NCBI RefSeq assembly: GCF_000741285.1 | Contig: NZ_JGZE01000026.1 | Coordinates: 1-64,000, forward strand | Direction of reading: 5' to 3' | DNA: 64,000 nt | DNA from: Bifidobacterium mongoliense DSM 21395 | GTDB lineage: Bacteria; Actinomycetota; Actinomycetes; Actinomycetales; Bifidobacteriaceae | In this document: positions 53,886-63,170 of the stretch, in pieces | Numbering within the stretch: the first letter of the stretch is position 1 | Layout: every line of letters starts with the position of its first letter | Position numbers and translations under genes: made by a program | The notes under the pieces: model-generated | What the model was told of the DNA's origin: nothing | What the model saw: the letters and a program-made list of their open reading frames with translations, nothing else | Databases searched by the model: none

Positions 53886-55034
53886 ATGGGTTTCCATCCA
53901 TTCCATACCCCCTATGACTGGGGCAGGCTCGATCGGTATCGTGCCATTGCCGCCGAGACCGGTCTGCCGCTGCTTGATCTCTCGGTGGGCTCTCCCGTCG
54001 ACCCCGTGCCGGACGCCGTGCGCCGGGCGCTCGCCGATGCATCCGACACTCCCGGATACCCTGCCACCAAGGGCAGCCCCGCGTTGCGCACCGCCATCGC
54101 GGATTGGTTCATTAGCTGTCGTGGCATCGACCTGCGGCCGTTGCACGCGGGCATCGTGCCGACGGTGGGGTCCAAGGAAGCAGTCTCGTTGATGGCCTCG
54201 CTGTTGCACTGCGGCCAAGGCGATGTGGTCGTCCAGCCACGCGTCTCCTATCCGACCTATGAGATTGGGACCCAGCTGGCTGGTGGCACCGTGCTCAAGG
54301 TCGATGACGTCGCCGACGTCGAATCGTGGCGGCATGTGCCCGGTGTGCGTGAGATCTGGGTGAATTCGCCGTGCAATCCCACAGGCGAGGTGCTTTCGGC
54401 GGCCCAGCTGACCACCATCGTCGCCTCGGCTCGCGAGATCGGCGCCACCGTGCTCAGCGACGAATGCTATGCGCTCATGGACTGGCGTGAGCCGGCCGCG
54501 CCGTGCGCCTTGGGTGCCGGTGTGTGCGCCGGATCGGCCGAGGGTGTCCTGGTGCTCTATTCGATGAGCAAACAGTCCAATATGGCCGGATATCGCGCCG
54601 CGTTCATCGTCGGCGACGAGCGGCTGGTCGCCGAGATGACCGTCGCGCGCAAGCAGATCGGCCAGATCATCCCCGCTCCGGTGCAGGCCGCCATGGTGGC
54701 CGCGTTGCGTGACGGGACCGCGGTCAATGAGCAACGTGAACGGTACCAGTGTCGCCTGGCCAAGCTGGTCCGGGCGCTGACGGCCTACGGGTATGAGGCC
54801 GCCATGCCTCGGGGCGGGCTGTACGTATGGATAGCGGCGCGTTCCGGCGGATGCTGGCAGGACATGGAGGATCTGTCTCGGCTGGGCATCATGGTCAGCC
54901 CGGGCGAGTTCTACGGTGCGCCCGGGTATCTGCGATGCTCGGCCACCGCGTCCGACGGCGTCATCGACGAAGTCGTGGCCCGGCTGGCGGCATCGGGCAA
55001 CTCGGTCGCTCAGGCGCCGAGCGACGCGGCCTGA
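53886..55034 (+). CDS. dapC: N-succinyldiaminopimelate-type aminotransferase
   Basis: A fold type I aminotransferase, 382 residues, in the lysine/diaminopimelate pathway that supplies peptidoglycan. Motifs: LLDLSVGSPVDPVPDAVR, GYPATKGSPALRTAIADWF, NSPCNPTGEVLS and the PLP lysine in LYSMSKQSNMAGYRAAF. It sits 12 nt after the ferredoxin gene. The identity as DapC rather than another branch of this family is inferred from that pairing. The 3' end overlaps dinB on the other strand by 25 bp. Confidence 0.82.
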   Translation: MGFHPFHTPYDWGRLDRYRAIAAETGLPLLDLSVGSPVDPVPDAVRRALADASDTPGYPATKGSPALRTAIADWFISCRGIDLRPLHAGIVPTVGSKEAVSLMASLLHCGQGDVVVQPRVSYPTYEIGTQLAGGTVLKVDDVADVESWRHVPGVREIWVNSPCNPTGEVLSAAQLTTIVASAREIGATVLSDECYALMDWREPAAPCALGAGVCAGSAEGVLVLYSMSKQSNMAGYRAAFIVGDERLVAEMTVARKQIGQIIPAPVQAAMVAALRDGTAVNEQRERYQCRLAKLVRALTAYGYEAAMPRGGLYVWIAARSGGCWQDMEDLSRLGIMVSPGEFYGAPGYLRCSATASDGVIDEVVARLAASGNSVAQAPSDAA

Positions 55035-56347
55035 TCGCCGTACCGATGCCTGATGGCATCCAAGGTCCGTTCGGCGTCGCGCAGACGGGCGGACGTGGTC
55101 GTCCCCGTCGAGGAGGCCTCCTCCTCCATGAGATCGTCGATTGAAGGCTGACTGACCGTCTTGGAGATCGGTTCCAGACCGCTGGCACTGACGCCCGCGA
55201 GGCGGATCGCACGGCTCAGCAACGGTTGCGGTGCCTCCGGTCGGTTCGGGGCGGCGGGGTTTGAGGATGCGCGTCGTCTCTCGGATGCATCGCCGTGACC
55301 TTCCCGACCCGATCCGAGCATGGCGTCCAGCAGCGAAGTGACCTGCGGATACAACGCGCTGGCCGTATCCACGGGCTGCTGCAGGGTGTGCGCCTTCGTG
55401 GCGTAATGCAGGTCGGGGAACCGCAGTTTCAGCGTCACCGTCCGCGCCATGAGATGCCGTCGACGCAGCGAGGCGGCGATGTCGTCGCAGCACCATCGCA
55501 GCAGTCCGCATACGCGGTCCCTGTCGCGGGTGTCCGTGTCGAACGTGCGTTCCGCCCCGATGGATTTCTCCGGTGCACGGGGCGTGACCTGGCGTTCGTC
55601 CAAACCGTGCGATGCGAGGCTCAGGTGCCGGGCGCTGAGCGCCGAACCGGTGGCACGAGCCAGCGTCTCCTCACTCATGTCCGCCAGATCGGCCACCGTA
55701 TGGGCGCCCCATGCGTTGAGGCGCTGCTCGAGCGCAGGGCCGATGCCGGGTATGCCACGCAGGGGCATCATCTGGACGAAGCGCGCCTGGCTGGCCACCG
55801 GGATCAGCAGCATACCGTCGGGTTTCGCGTTGGTCGACGCGATCTTCGCGACGAGTTTGTTCGAGGCGATGCCCACCGAGCAGGTGATGGCGAAGCGCCG
55901 GTGAACCTGTTCGCGGATCCAGGCGCCGATCGCGCTCGGTTCGCCCCAACGCATCAGCGCGGAGGACACATCCATGTATCCCTCATCGACCGACACCTGC
56001 TCGATGGCGTCGGTGACCCGGCCGAACACCTCGGTGAAAATGCGCCGCGACATCCGCCGGTAATAATCGATGTCGACGGGGAGGAAGACGCCGTCGGGGC
56101 ACAGGCGCCGGGCCCGGGCCGTGGCCATGGCCGAATTGACGCCGTATCGTCTGGCCTTATAATTCGCCGCGGATACCACCGAGCGGGTGCCCGTGCCGAT
56201 GATCACCGGCTTACCGGCGAGTTCGGGGTGACGGGCGACCTCAAGTGAAGCGTAGAAGGCATCCATGTCGATGTGCAACACCGTGCAACCGGTCTCGTCG
56301 TGGCCCCAGTCGCGTTTCGCCGCCTTCAGTCTCGGTGTGCTGCTCAT
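55010..56347 (-). CDS. dinB: DNA polymerase IV
   Basis: A Y-family translesion polymerase, 445 residues. Catalytic motifs: HIDMDAFYASLEVARHPELA with the metal-binding Asp, the second acidic pair in QVSVDEGYMDVS, then GIASNKLVAKIAS and the helix-hairpin-helix GIGPALEQRLNAWG. The little-finger domain ends with LLSRAIRLAGVSASGLEP; a C-terminal extension of about 40 residues follows. ATG at 56347 has TATCAT 6 nt upstream, so it is probably leaderless. No LexA box was noticed. Confidence 0.95.
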   Translation of the reverse strand: MSSTPRLKAAKRDWGHDETGCTVLHIDMDAFYASLEVARHPELAGKPVIIGTGTRSVVSAANYKARRYGVNSAMATARARRLCPDGVFLPVDIDYYRRMSRRIFTEVFGRVTDAIEQVSVDEGYMDVSSALMRWGEPSAIGAWIREQVHRRFAITCSVGIASNKLVAKIASTNAKPDGMLLIPVASQARFVQMMPLRGIPGIGPALEQRLNAWGAHTVADLADMSEETLARATGSALSARHLSLASHGLDERQVTPRAPEKSIGAERTFDTDTRDRDRVCGLLRWCCDDIAASLRRRHLMARTVTLKLRFPDLHYATKAHTLQQPVDTASALYPQVTSLLDAMLGSGREGHGDASERRRASSNPAAPNRPEAPQPLLSRAIRLAGVSASGLEPISKTVSQPSIDDLMEEEASSTGTTTSARLRDAERTLDAIRHRYGDQAASLGA

Positions 56348-56476
56348 GCGACCATGATAGCCGCGTGCAGCCGTGGTTTCGGGGTGTTTTCCGGCGTGGC
56401 GGTATGGTGCGGCGATTCGGGTCCGCCATCACTGGTACAGTATGAACCTGTTGCTTGACGCAAGTGAAGTGACGTC

Positions 56477-56563
56477 GGAGTCATGCCTGAGTGGCCGATA
56501 GGGGCACCCTGCTAAGGTGTTAGTCGCTAACGCGGCTCGAGGGTTCGAATCCCTCTGACTCCG
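56477..56563 (+). tRNA. tRNA-Ser(GCT)
   Basis: Acceptor GGAGTCA pairs with TGACTCC, anticodon GCT, long variable arm of class II. No CCA is encoded. A hairpin terminator follows. Confidence 0.96.
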
Positions 56564-56568
56564 CGAAT

Positions 56569-56602
56569 GACGGGAATCGTTGGTATACCAACGGTTCCCG
56601 TC
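56569..56602 (+). terminator. tRNA-Ser terminator
   Basis: GACGGGAATCGTTGGT / ACCAACGGTTCCCGTC forms a 16-bp stem with one G-T pair and a 2-nt loop. Confidence 0.75.
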
Positions 56603-56749
56603 GTCATATTCCACCTAGTTTGGCTCATTGGATGGATATGCTCTGACATCCGCGGACCGCGGTTTCATCGCCCGGTATCTCTGTGGACCTAGGGCCGCAT
56701 TGTCCCGTAGTCCCGTTGCTTATGTGTCTGTGATCGCATAGTGGTGTTC

Positions 56750-56785
56750 GGTGTCGGTGTCGGTGTCGGTGTCGGTGCCGGTGCC
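56750..56785 (+). repeat. GGTGTC/GGTGCC hexanucleotide repeat
   Basis: Four GGTGTC units and two GGTGCC units run in tandem. The complementary motif recurs inside the YigZ-type gene (near 57880). It is a slippage-prone tract; no gene is visible between 56603 and 56916. Confidence 0.85.
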
Positions 56786-56916
56786 GGTGTGGCCCGTGGC
56801 CGCATGGCCGCCCGCATATCCTCTAGGACGCATGGGCACCATGGTCTCCACCGTAGCCCTGCGCCATTGCGCGGAGGGAATGACCACAGCATGTAGAGAA
56901 TGACGCATAGGGTTAT

Positions 56917-57223
56917 AGACAAGTCGGGTGATAGCGAAATGGAGCCGCGGAAAATGGCCCCTCATTTTTTCTATCGGTCGACTTGTCTGCGGCAATCGGC
57001 GATCTTGGGTGCTGAACCGTCGACCTGGTGCACTCAATCGTCGACTTTGATCCGTGAATCGTCGACCTGGTGCACTGAACCGTCGACTTGTGCCATCCAA
57101 TCGACGATCTTCGGCATTCAATCGACGACTTGGGGCGCTGAACCGACGATCCTGTGCGTTGAACCGACGAGTTGATGCATCCCAGCAGTGACTTGTCTAC
57201 GGCAATCGTTGACGAGGATGCGT
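56917..57223 (+). repeat. 21-bp phased repeat array 2 with conserved head
   Basis: Head at 56928-56988 (CCGCGGAAAATGGCC, T6 tract) within a longer inverted repeat: AGACAAGTCGGGTGATAG (56917) and CTATCGGTCGACTTGTCT (56971) pair at 15 of 18 positions. A lead unit (56972-56992) and eleven units of exactly 21 bp (56993-57223) follow without indels. The unit at 57182-57202 resembles the lead unit again. The core is again near AATCGTCGACTTG. In the minus-strand frame that reads VDDS-type heptads in array 1, this array has a stop codon, so a shared protein in that frame is unlikely. The next gene begins at 57515; no gene lies between. Confidence 0.85.
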
Positions 57224-57514
57224 ATATCCCCGGCCGATGTTCGTGCGTCGACGATCTCGGCGCATGAGCCGCTCGTATCCATCCCACTCAGCTTCCACCG
57301 CCTTCGGCGATGCCATCGGCAGTGTCGGGTAAGGCCTCGCATATGGCTGAGGTTAACGGAGTCGGAGGTACGCCATTGTCCGTCCGTCTCCTGGAATCCC
57401 ATTGTATCCGTCTCACGCCGGTAAGTGAGGTGTCGGCCGATCGTCGACCCTGCACGGCGTGTCGTCGCCGTGCATCTCGACATCGCCCGTTAGCGTGGGT
57501 GCCGGGAGGCGAAT

Positions 57515-58360
57515 ATGCCACAGTCCGTCATGACCATTCTCGACCCGCCGGAGCGGCCCGCCCAGGGCAGGGTCGTTGATCGGAAATCAGAGTTCCTGGG
57601 CGAAGCATGCCATGTCGGATCGGTACGGGAGGCGCTTGCGGTCATCGAGGGCGTCCGGGGACGGAACCCTAAAGCCAGACATGTCGCCTATGCCGCCATT
57701 GTCGGCGGTCACGATGTCTTCGTCCAGGATGCCACGACCGGCAGCGGCGCCGATGCCACGACGGGCAGCGGACTCGGCCACGGCACCGGCACCGGTGAAC
57801 CTCATACCGATAGCCGTTATGGCGCTGGCGGCCGTCAAGGAACCGACAGCCGCCATGGCACCAGCACCGAATCTCACCCTGACACCGACACCGGCACCGA
57901 CATGCGCCGTATCGAGGAACGCATGAGCGATGACGGCGAACCTTCGGGTACGGCGGGCAAGCCCATCCTCGAGGTCCTGCGTACCAGAGGTCTGACGGAT
58001 TGCGTGGTGAGCGTCACCCGGTATTTCGGCGGAATCCTGCTGGGCTCCGGAGGCCTTATTCGCGCATACGCTGGTTCGTGCACCGCCGCCCTAGACTCCG
58101 CGAGGCTTGCGCGACTGGTCAAATTCCAGCGATATTACATCGATATGGCCTACTCGCCGCTCGCTCACTTCCAGGACATCCTGGCCTCCCTGGGAGGGGA
58201 GCAGTTGGACGTGACCTATACCGATCGCGTGTCCCTGCGGGTCGCGGTGCCCGCAGCTCACCGGGAAGATTTTGAACGTCGGGTGCGCGAGGCATTCAGT
58301 GCCACCATCGAAACGCGGCGGATCGGCACCGAGCGACGGGCCGTGGCGATTCGGCACTGA
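57515..58360 (+). CDS. YigZ/IMPACT family protein with inserted low-complexity loop
   Basis: A 281-residue protein of the YigZ/IMPACT family (N-terminal UPF0029 fold plus C-terminal ferredoxin-like domain). Human IMPACT regulates GCN2; the bacterial role is unclear. Motifs: VVDRKSEFLGEACHV, NPKARHVAYAAI, then MSDDGEPSGTAGKPILEVL and TRYFGGILLGSGGLIRAY. Between the VFVQ strand and MSDDGEP lies an insertion of about 65 residues (72-136), rich in Thr, Gly and Asp, with a repeated DATTGSG. The normal loop there is short. ATG at 57515 follows GGAGGCG. Confidence 0.88.
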   Translation: MPQSVMTILDPPERPAQGRVVDRKSEFLGEACHVGSVREALAVIEGVRGRNPKARHVAYAAIVGGHDVFVQDATTGSGADATTGSGLGHGTGTGEPHTDSRYGAGGRQGTDSRHGTSTESHPDTDTGTDMRRIEERMSDDGEPSGTAGKPILEVLRTRGLTDCVVSVTRYFGGILLGSGGLIRAYAGSCTAALDSARLARLVKFQRYYIDMAYSPLAHFQDILASLGGEQLDVTYTDRVSLRVAVPAAHREDFERRVREAFSATIETRRIGTERRAVAIRH

Positions 58361-58468
58361 GGGCACTGAGGTAAGGGCTGAGGTAAGGGTGTTTCGGTAA
58401 CGGTTCGTAGGTGGGGGAGGCACGCACCGCCGAAGGTTGGTCGTCCCATGCGCGATAGGCTTGCGGGT

Positions 58469-59476
58469 ATGGAGACGAAGACCACCACAAGCGATGCGAC
58501 GGAGCGCGGCGTGACCGCAGCCGATATGACGGAGCCCGATGACGCGGCACGGCGGGTCGGACAATCCGCGGAGTCACCCGTGGAGCAGGGGGCGGCGGGA
58601 GACCCGTCATCCGAAGCCGCCTCGCACGGGGCGGCGGATGTCGCGAAACCTACGGACGGCACCGCTGCGACGGCTGACGCGCTTGCGACGGCTGACACGG
58701 CTACACCGGACGGCACCGCTGCGGCGGCTGACACGGCTACACCGGACGGAACGGCTGCGACGGCTGACGCGAGTCCTACGGACGGCACGGATGACGCGGT
58801 TGACCCGGATGCCCCAGTTGACCCAGTTGACCAAGATGGCACCAGAGCCGTCGGTTCCTCGGCGGATGCGGCATCGGATCGCCAGCCGGACTTCGAGCCG
58901 CTGACCGACACCTACGAGCGGCTCAGGCATTCCACCGACAGCGCCGAGCTCAGTGGCTACGCGCGTGCCCCGCTACCCGACCGGTCGAATCAGGCCGCCT
59001 TCTCGCGCGCCACGGCATTGCTTGAGGCCGTAGCCGGCAATGCCCATACGCCGGTGGAGGATCGTGTCTTTCTCGCCACCACCATGCCGTTCCCCAATAT
59101 CCTCGTCAAGCTGTCCGCGGATCCCGAGGCCGAGGTTCGGCGCGCGGTCGCGGCCAATGAGGACGACAAGAACTGGCTGGTGGGTCGGCTGACCAAGGAT
59201 CGCGACGGGGAGGTGCGCGACACCGCATTGCGCAACCCCCGCTCCTCATGGAAGATGCGTCTCGAAGGGGCGCAGGATCCTGAGGTCGGTCCGCCGACCC
59301 TCGATGCGCTCGCCGATCTCGGTGTGCGGACGGAACCGGGTGCACCCGCCGTGCTGTCGTCGATGGTCCGCCGCGCCGTGGCGTTGAACCCCGGATGCCC
59401 GCGGGAGACCTTGGAACGGCTGGCCCGGGACGGCTCGGATCAGGTCGCGAGGGCGGCACGGGCGAGATTGCGCTGA
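58469..59476 (+). CDS. low-complexity protein with repeat-variant C-terminal domain
   Basis: A 335-residue protein I cannot assign. Residues 1-135 are Thr/Ala/Asp-rich, built of DNA repeats of about 36 nt (58655-58790). Residues 145-335 contain repeated motifs of the leucine-rich-repeat-variant type (TMPFPNILVKLSADPEAEVR, VGRLTKDRDGEVRDTALRNP, ERLARDGSDQVARAARARLR) similar to those in the FHA protein at 40093. ATG 58469 is favoured, with TAGGCT 7 nt upstream; ATG at 58448 is in frame. It lies alone between the YigZ-like and malQ genes. Confidence 0.7.
   Translation: METKTTTSDATERGVTAADMTEPDDAARRVGQSAESPVEQGAAGDPSSEAASHGAADVAKPTDGTAATADALATADTATPDGTAAAADTATPDGTAATADASPTDGTDDAVDPDAPVDPVDQDGTRAVGSSADAASDRQPDFEPLTDTYERLRHSTDSAELSGYARAPLPDRSNQAAFSRATALLEAVAGNAHTPVEDRVFLATTMPFPNILVKLSADPEAEVRRAVAANEDDKNWLVGRLTKDRDGEVRDTALRNPRSSWKMRLEGAQDPEVGPPTLDALADLGVRTEPGAPAVLSSMVRRAVALNPGCPRETLERLARDGSDQVARAARARLR
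58655..58790 (+). repeat. imperfect tandem repeats in the 58469 gene
   Basis: ACGGCTGAC and GACGGCACCGCTGCG words recur in units of about 36 nt. They encode ADTATPDGTAA-type runs. Confidence 0.7.
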
Positions 59477-59539
59477 CATTCCCCTCATATCCCGATGGGA
59501 ATGGCGGAATTCCGTCATGCGAGGGATTATACTGGGAGC

Positions 59540-61714
59540 ATGACACAGAGAGTTGAAACGCCGCAGCGTCTCGCACGGCCGCTGATTCGGCTGGCCCGGG
59601 CCATGGGCATCGCCACCAGCTATATCGGTCAGACGGATGATTACCACGAAATCAATGATGATGTCATCGTGGCGGTACTCGGAGCACTGGGTGTCGACGC
59701 TTCCGACGACGAGTCGGCGAGCCGGTCCCTGCATGACGTTCTGGATACCAGACGCCGTCGTCTGGTCGCACCGACCGTGCTGCACACCGTGGGCGTTCGC
59801 GATCGGGTGCGCATCGATACCGCCATTCTCGAAGCGCCCTCGGCGAGCGTCACATTGGAGGATGGGAGCGCCTACGAGGGTGCGTTACTCGTGGAACCGG
59901 CGGAGCATCCCGAAGTGCGTGCCATCGACGGGACGTTCATAGCCAACGCCGATGTGGTGTTGCCAGCGGATCTGCCCATGGGCTACCACACATTGCACGT
60001 TCAGGTGGGGGAGCGCAGCCAGGATGCGGTGCTCGTCAGCGCACCGGACACCGTAGAGGAGCCGGAAGGCATGAAGGACCGCCAGCTGTGGGGCTGGATG
60101 GCGCAGTTGTATTCGATTCGTTCGGCCTCTTCGTGGGGCGTGGGCGATTTCGAGGACCTCAAGACGTTGCTCATCGGCGCCAAACACCGCACCGGTGCCG
60201 ATTTCGTCCTCATCAACCCGGTGCACGCCAGCGAGCCGGTCAGCCCGTTGACCCCGTCACCGTATCTGCCGGTGTCCCGGCGTTTCGTGAACTTCACCTA
60301 TATCCGCCCCGAAAGCATCGACGAATACGGCACGCTCGACGACGCGAGCCGTGCGCAGGTCGACGAGTTGCATGATCAGGCCGAGCCGCTCAACGGCGAC
60401 GCCCAGCTCATCGATCGCGACGCGATGTGGCGTGTGAAGATGCGGGCCCTGTGGCTGATCTTCAAAGCCGGTCGTGACGATGCTCGCCAGGCCGTCTTCG
60501 AACGGTTCAAGCAGGATGCGGGAGCCGACCTCGATGCCTTTGCCAGCTGGTGCCTGTGCTACGACAAATGGGGCGCTCCCACCGATGACGCCAACGGATG
60601 GCAGAACGCTTTGGGGGCTGACTCCGAGGCGATCGCCTCCCTGCGCGCCCAATTCCCTGACACCTTCGATTTCTACCGATGGCTCGAATGGGTGGCCACC
60701 GACCAACTGAGATCGGCCCAGCAGGCCGCGCGTCGTGCGGGCATGGTGCTGGGTGTGATGTCGGATATGGCGGTCGGGGTGCACCCTCGAGGTGCCGACG
60801 TCTGGGGGCATCCGGATGGGTACGTGCACGGCGTCACGGTCGGCGCGCCGCCCGATTACTTCAACCAGCAGGGGCAGGATTGGAGCCAGCCACCCATGAA
60901 TCCGGTCGAGCTGGCGAACAGCGGGTACCGCATCTACCGCGACATGGTGCACGGCATGTTCTCCCAGGCGGGGGCCGTGCGCATCGACCACATCCTCGGC
61001 CTGTTCAGACTCTGGTGGATTCCGCAGGGCAAGGCGCCCACGGAAGGCACGTATGTGCACTATGATGCCGGTCTCATGCTGGGCATCCTGTGCATTGAGG
61101 CGCGCCGAGCCCACGGGATCGTCGTCGGGGAGGATCTCGGCGTTGTCCCCAAAAGCGTCGAGGAGGCACTGGAGCAGCACCGCATCCTCGGATGCGCGGT
61201 CGAGTGGTTCGAACAACGTGACGGCGTCTTCCTCGATCCGCACACGTGGCGAACGAACGCCCTCGCCTCGGTCAATACCCATGACCTGCCGCCGGCAGCC
61301 GGCTATCTCGCTTATGAGCAGGTGAAGATCCGTGAGCAGTTGCAGTTGCTCACGATGCCTGCCGAGGAGTTCCGGGCGTCCGCGGTGCGGGAGCACAACG
61401 CCATGTTGCAGATGCTCATCGAACGGGGATTCCTGGAGCCTTCGATGGTCGAGGACGAATCGGCGCACATACAGCAGATCGTCGAGGCCCTCTACCGTGT
61501 CCTCAAAGCCGCGCCGAGCCGTCTGCTTGCCGCCTCCATCGTCGATGCCGTCGGCGAGACCCGGGCGCAGAACCAGCCGGGCACGAACAACGAATACCCC
61601 AATTGGCGCATTCCGTTGGCCGATGCCGACGGCAAGGTGGTGCCCTTGGAGCAGCTCTACGACAATGCGCGGCTCAAGTCGCTGGCGGCGATCATGAACG
61701 CCCCGAAACGCTGA
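59540..61714 (+). CDS. malQ: 4-alpha-glucanotransferase (amylomaltase)
   Basis: A GH77 enzyme, 724 residues, that shuffles maltooligosaccharides during glycogen and maltose use. Active-site parts: the nucleophile in AVRIDHILGLFRLWW, the acid/base Glu in VVGEDLGVVPKSV and VNTHDLPP near the C-terminal third. A non-catalytic N-terminal part of about 180 residues precedes the barrel, as in the long bacterial MalQ type. The ATG at 59540 follows TATACT by 6 nt, so a leaderless transcript is likely. Confidence 0.94.
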   Translation: MTQRVETPQRLARPLIRLARAMGIATSYIGQTDDYHEINDDVIVAVLGALGVDASDDESASRSLHDVLDTRRRRLVAPTVLHTVGVRDRVRIDTAILEAPSASVTLEDGSAYEGALLVEPAEHPEVRAIDGTFIANADVVLPADLPMGYHTLHVQVGERSQDAVLVSAPDTVEEPEGMKDRQLWGWMAQLYSIRSASSWGVGDFEDLKTLLIGAKHRTGADFVLINPVHASEPVSPLTPSPYLPVSRRFVNFTYIRPESIDEYGTLDDASRAQVDELHDQAEPLNGDAQLIDRDAMWRVKMRALWLIFKAGRDDARQAVFERFKQDAGADLDAFASWCLCYDKWGAPTDDANGWQNALGADSEAIASLRAQFPDTFDFYRWLEWVATDQLRSAQQAARRAGMVLGVMSDMAVGVHPRGADVWGHPDGYVHGVTVGAPPDYFNQQGQDWSQPPMNPVELANSGYRIYRDMVHGMFSQAGAVRIDHILGLFRLWWIPQGKAPTEGTYVHYDAGLMLGILCIEARRAHGIVVGEDLGVVPKSVEEALEQHRILGCAVEWFEQRDGVFLDPHTWRTNALASVNTHDLPPAAGYLAYEQVKIREQLQLLTMPAEEFRASAVREHNAMLQMLIERGFLEPSMVEDESAHIQQIVEALYRVLKAAPSRLLAASIVDAVGETRAQNQPGTNNEYPNWRIPLADADGKVVPLEQLYDNARLKSLAAIMNAPKR

Positions 61715-61782
61715 TATGAAGTGTCGCCACGGGCGGAGGGCATGCATTTCCTCACGTTTTGTGCATACTCCTGCGCGGCGTG

Positions 61783-61811
61783 TTGCGGGAAGTCAGGACA
61801 GGCGATACACT
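61783..61811 (+). promoter_or_regulatory. promoter of rplM-rpsI
   Basis: TTGCGG, 17-nt spacer, TACACT. The transcript would begin near 61818, giving a leader of about 150 nt that includes possible stem GTCCT/AGGAC around 61850. Confidence 0.75.
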
Positions 61812-61817
61812 TAAGGA

Positions 61818-61966
61818 TTGTTGTGTTTCCCTCAGGGGTCCTTCAAAGCGCTATCCCACTCGCCATCGAGGACTTTAAGGGAGCCCACGGATAATGAGAC
61901 TGAATGCGTCGCGCCTTTCGCGCGGGGTGTGAGGTCCGGAACACAATAGCTAGAAAAGGTACACTC
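61818..61966 (+). other. rplM leader, possible L13-type regulation
   Basis: A leader of about 150 nt with pairing words (GTCCTTCAAAG ... GAGGACTTTAAGG). L13 leaders exist in other bacteria; that this one works the same way is inference. No gene lies here. Confidence 0.35.
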
Positions 61967-62416
61967 GTGAAAACTTTCACACCGAAGCCAGCTGACCTGA
62001 CTCACGACTGGTATATCATCGACGCCACCAACGTGGTGCTCGGACGTCTTGCCACGCAGGCGGCCGTCCTGCTGCGCGGCAAGAACAAGGCGACCTATGC
62101 GCCGCACGCCGATTCGGGCAACCACGTCATCATCATCAACGCCGCGAAGATCGCCCTGACCGGCAACAAGACCGGGAAGCTGCTCTACACGCATTCCGGG
62201 CGCCCCGGCGGCCTGCGTGGCGACAGCTACGCCGATCTGCTCAAGCGCAACCCCGACCGCATCGTCCTGAGTGCCGTCAAGGGCATGCTGCCCAAGAACC
62301 GTCTGTCCAAGGTTCAGCTGGATCGCCTGCACATCTTCGCCGGCGCCGAGCATACGCACACCCCGCAGAAGCCCCAGGTCTTTGAGATCGACCAGGTCTC
62401 GCAACAGGTTAAGTGA
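61967..62416 (+). CDS. rplM: 50S ribosomal protein L13
   Basis: A 149-residue L13: [40 protein letters not shown] and [20 protein letters not shown]. The GTG at 61967 is chosen because AGAAAAGG lies upstream and it matches family starts; an in-frame extension upstream has no site. rpsI follows 20 nt later, the conserved order. Confidence 0.97.
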   Translation: MKTFTPKPADLTHDWYIIDATNVVLGRLATQAAVLLRGKNKATYAPHADSGNHVIIINAAKIALTGNKTGKLLYTHSGRPGGLRGDSYADLLKRNPDRIVLSAVKGMLPKNRLSKVQLDRLHIFAGAEHTHTPQKPQVFEIDQVSQQVK

Positions 62417-62436
62417 ACCGAAGGAGATAAAGAAAC

Positions 62437-62928
62437 ATGGCTGAGAATACCGAAAACTCCACGGTTCAGGAAACCGAAGAGGAGCTCACCGAGTACAGCA
62501 CCGAGACCAATGCCGGAGCCGGCACTGGCACCTCCGCCATCGAGGCGGGCTACGGCACCGGTCGCCGTAAGGAAGCGGTTGCACGCGTGCGGCTGATCCC
62601 CGGCACCGGCAAGTGGACGGTGAACGGTCATACTCTCGAGGAGTATTTCCCGTCCCGTCTGCAGCAGCGTGAGGTCAACTCCCCGATCGTGCTGCTCAAG
62701 CTCGAAGACAAGTTCGATTCCATCGTCCTCGTTGAGGGCGGCGGCACCACCGGTCAGGCCGGCGCCATCCGTTTGGGTGTGGCCCGTGCCCTCAATGCCA
62801 TCGATCGTGACGCGAACCGCGCCACGTTGAAGAAGGCTGGATTCCTGACGCGTGATGCCCGTGCGGTGGAACGCAAGAAGGCCGGTCTGCACAAGGCCCG
62901 TCGCGCTCCGCAGTTCTCGAAGCGTTAA
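62437..62928 (+). CDS. rpsI: 30S ribosomal protein S9
   Basis: A 163-residue S9 whose C-terminal tail (RRAPQFSKR) reaches the decoding centre and P-site t[24 protein letters not shown] and the following RNA-binding loops are intact. The first 40 residues are an acidic extension rich in Glu, Thr and Asn, longer than in most bacteria but common in actinobacteria. ATG at 62437 follows AAGGAG. Confidence 0.97.
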   Translation: MAENTENSTVQETEEELTEYSTETNAGAGTGTSAIEAGYGTGRRKEAVARVRLIPGTGKWTVNGHTLEEYFPSRLQQREVNSPIVLLKLEDKFDSIVLVEGGGTTGQAGAIRLGVARALNAIDRDANRATLKKAGFLTRDARAVERKKAGLHKARRAPQFSKR

Positions 62929-62948
62929 CGATACCTTCGGTTCGTCCC

Positions 62949-62985
62949 TTGGGGCGGCCCGCACAGTGTGCGGGCCGCGCCCCAA
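62949..62985 (+). terminator. rplM-rpsI terminator
   Basis: TTGGGGCGGCCCGCAC / GTGCGGGCCGCGCCCCAA stem with a bulge and a 3-nt loop. Confidence 0.8.
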
Positions 62986-63126
62986 GTCGTTGTTCCGGTG
63001 GTTGTGCTGCTGGTCGTGGTTGCGCGGCTGGGGAGTGGACGGCGAAGAATCGTATCAACGGTGATGCCACCAGTGTGACGCTAACGTTCGGGCCGTGCCT
63101 GGCCCACGAGTCCGTTCCGGGGACTT

Positions 63127-63160
63127 CCGGATCATGGTTCCGTGGCCGGATATGATCCGG
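63127..63160 (-). terminator. glgX terminator
   Basis: CCGGATCAT / ATGATCCGG 9-bp perfect stem just past the glgX stop on the minus strand. Confidence 0.6.
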
Positions 63161-63170
63161 GAGTAGGTGT

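Noticed and set aside
60257..61747. Long minus-strand frame opposite malQ
   Set aside because: Mirror frame; malQ has all GH77 catalytic motifs on the plus strand.
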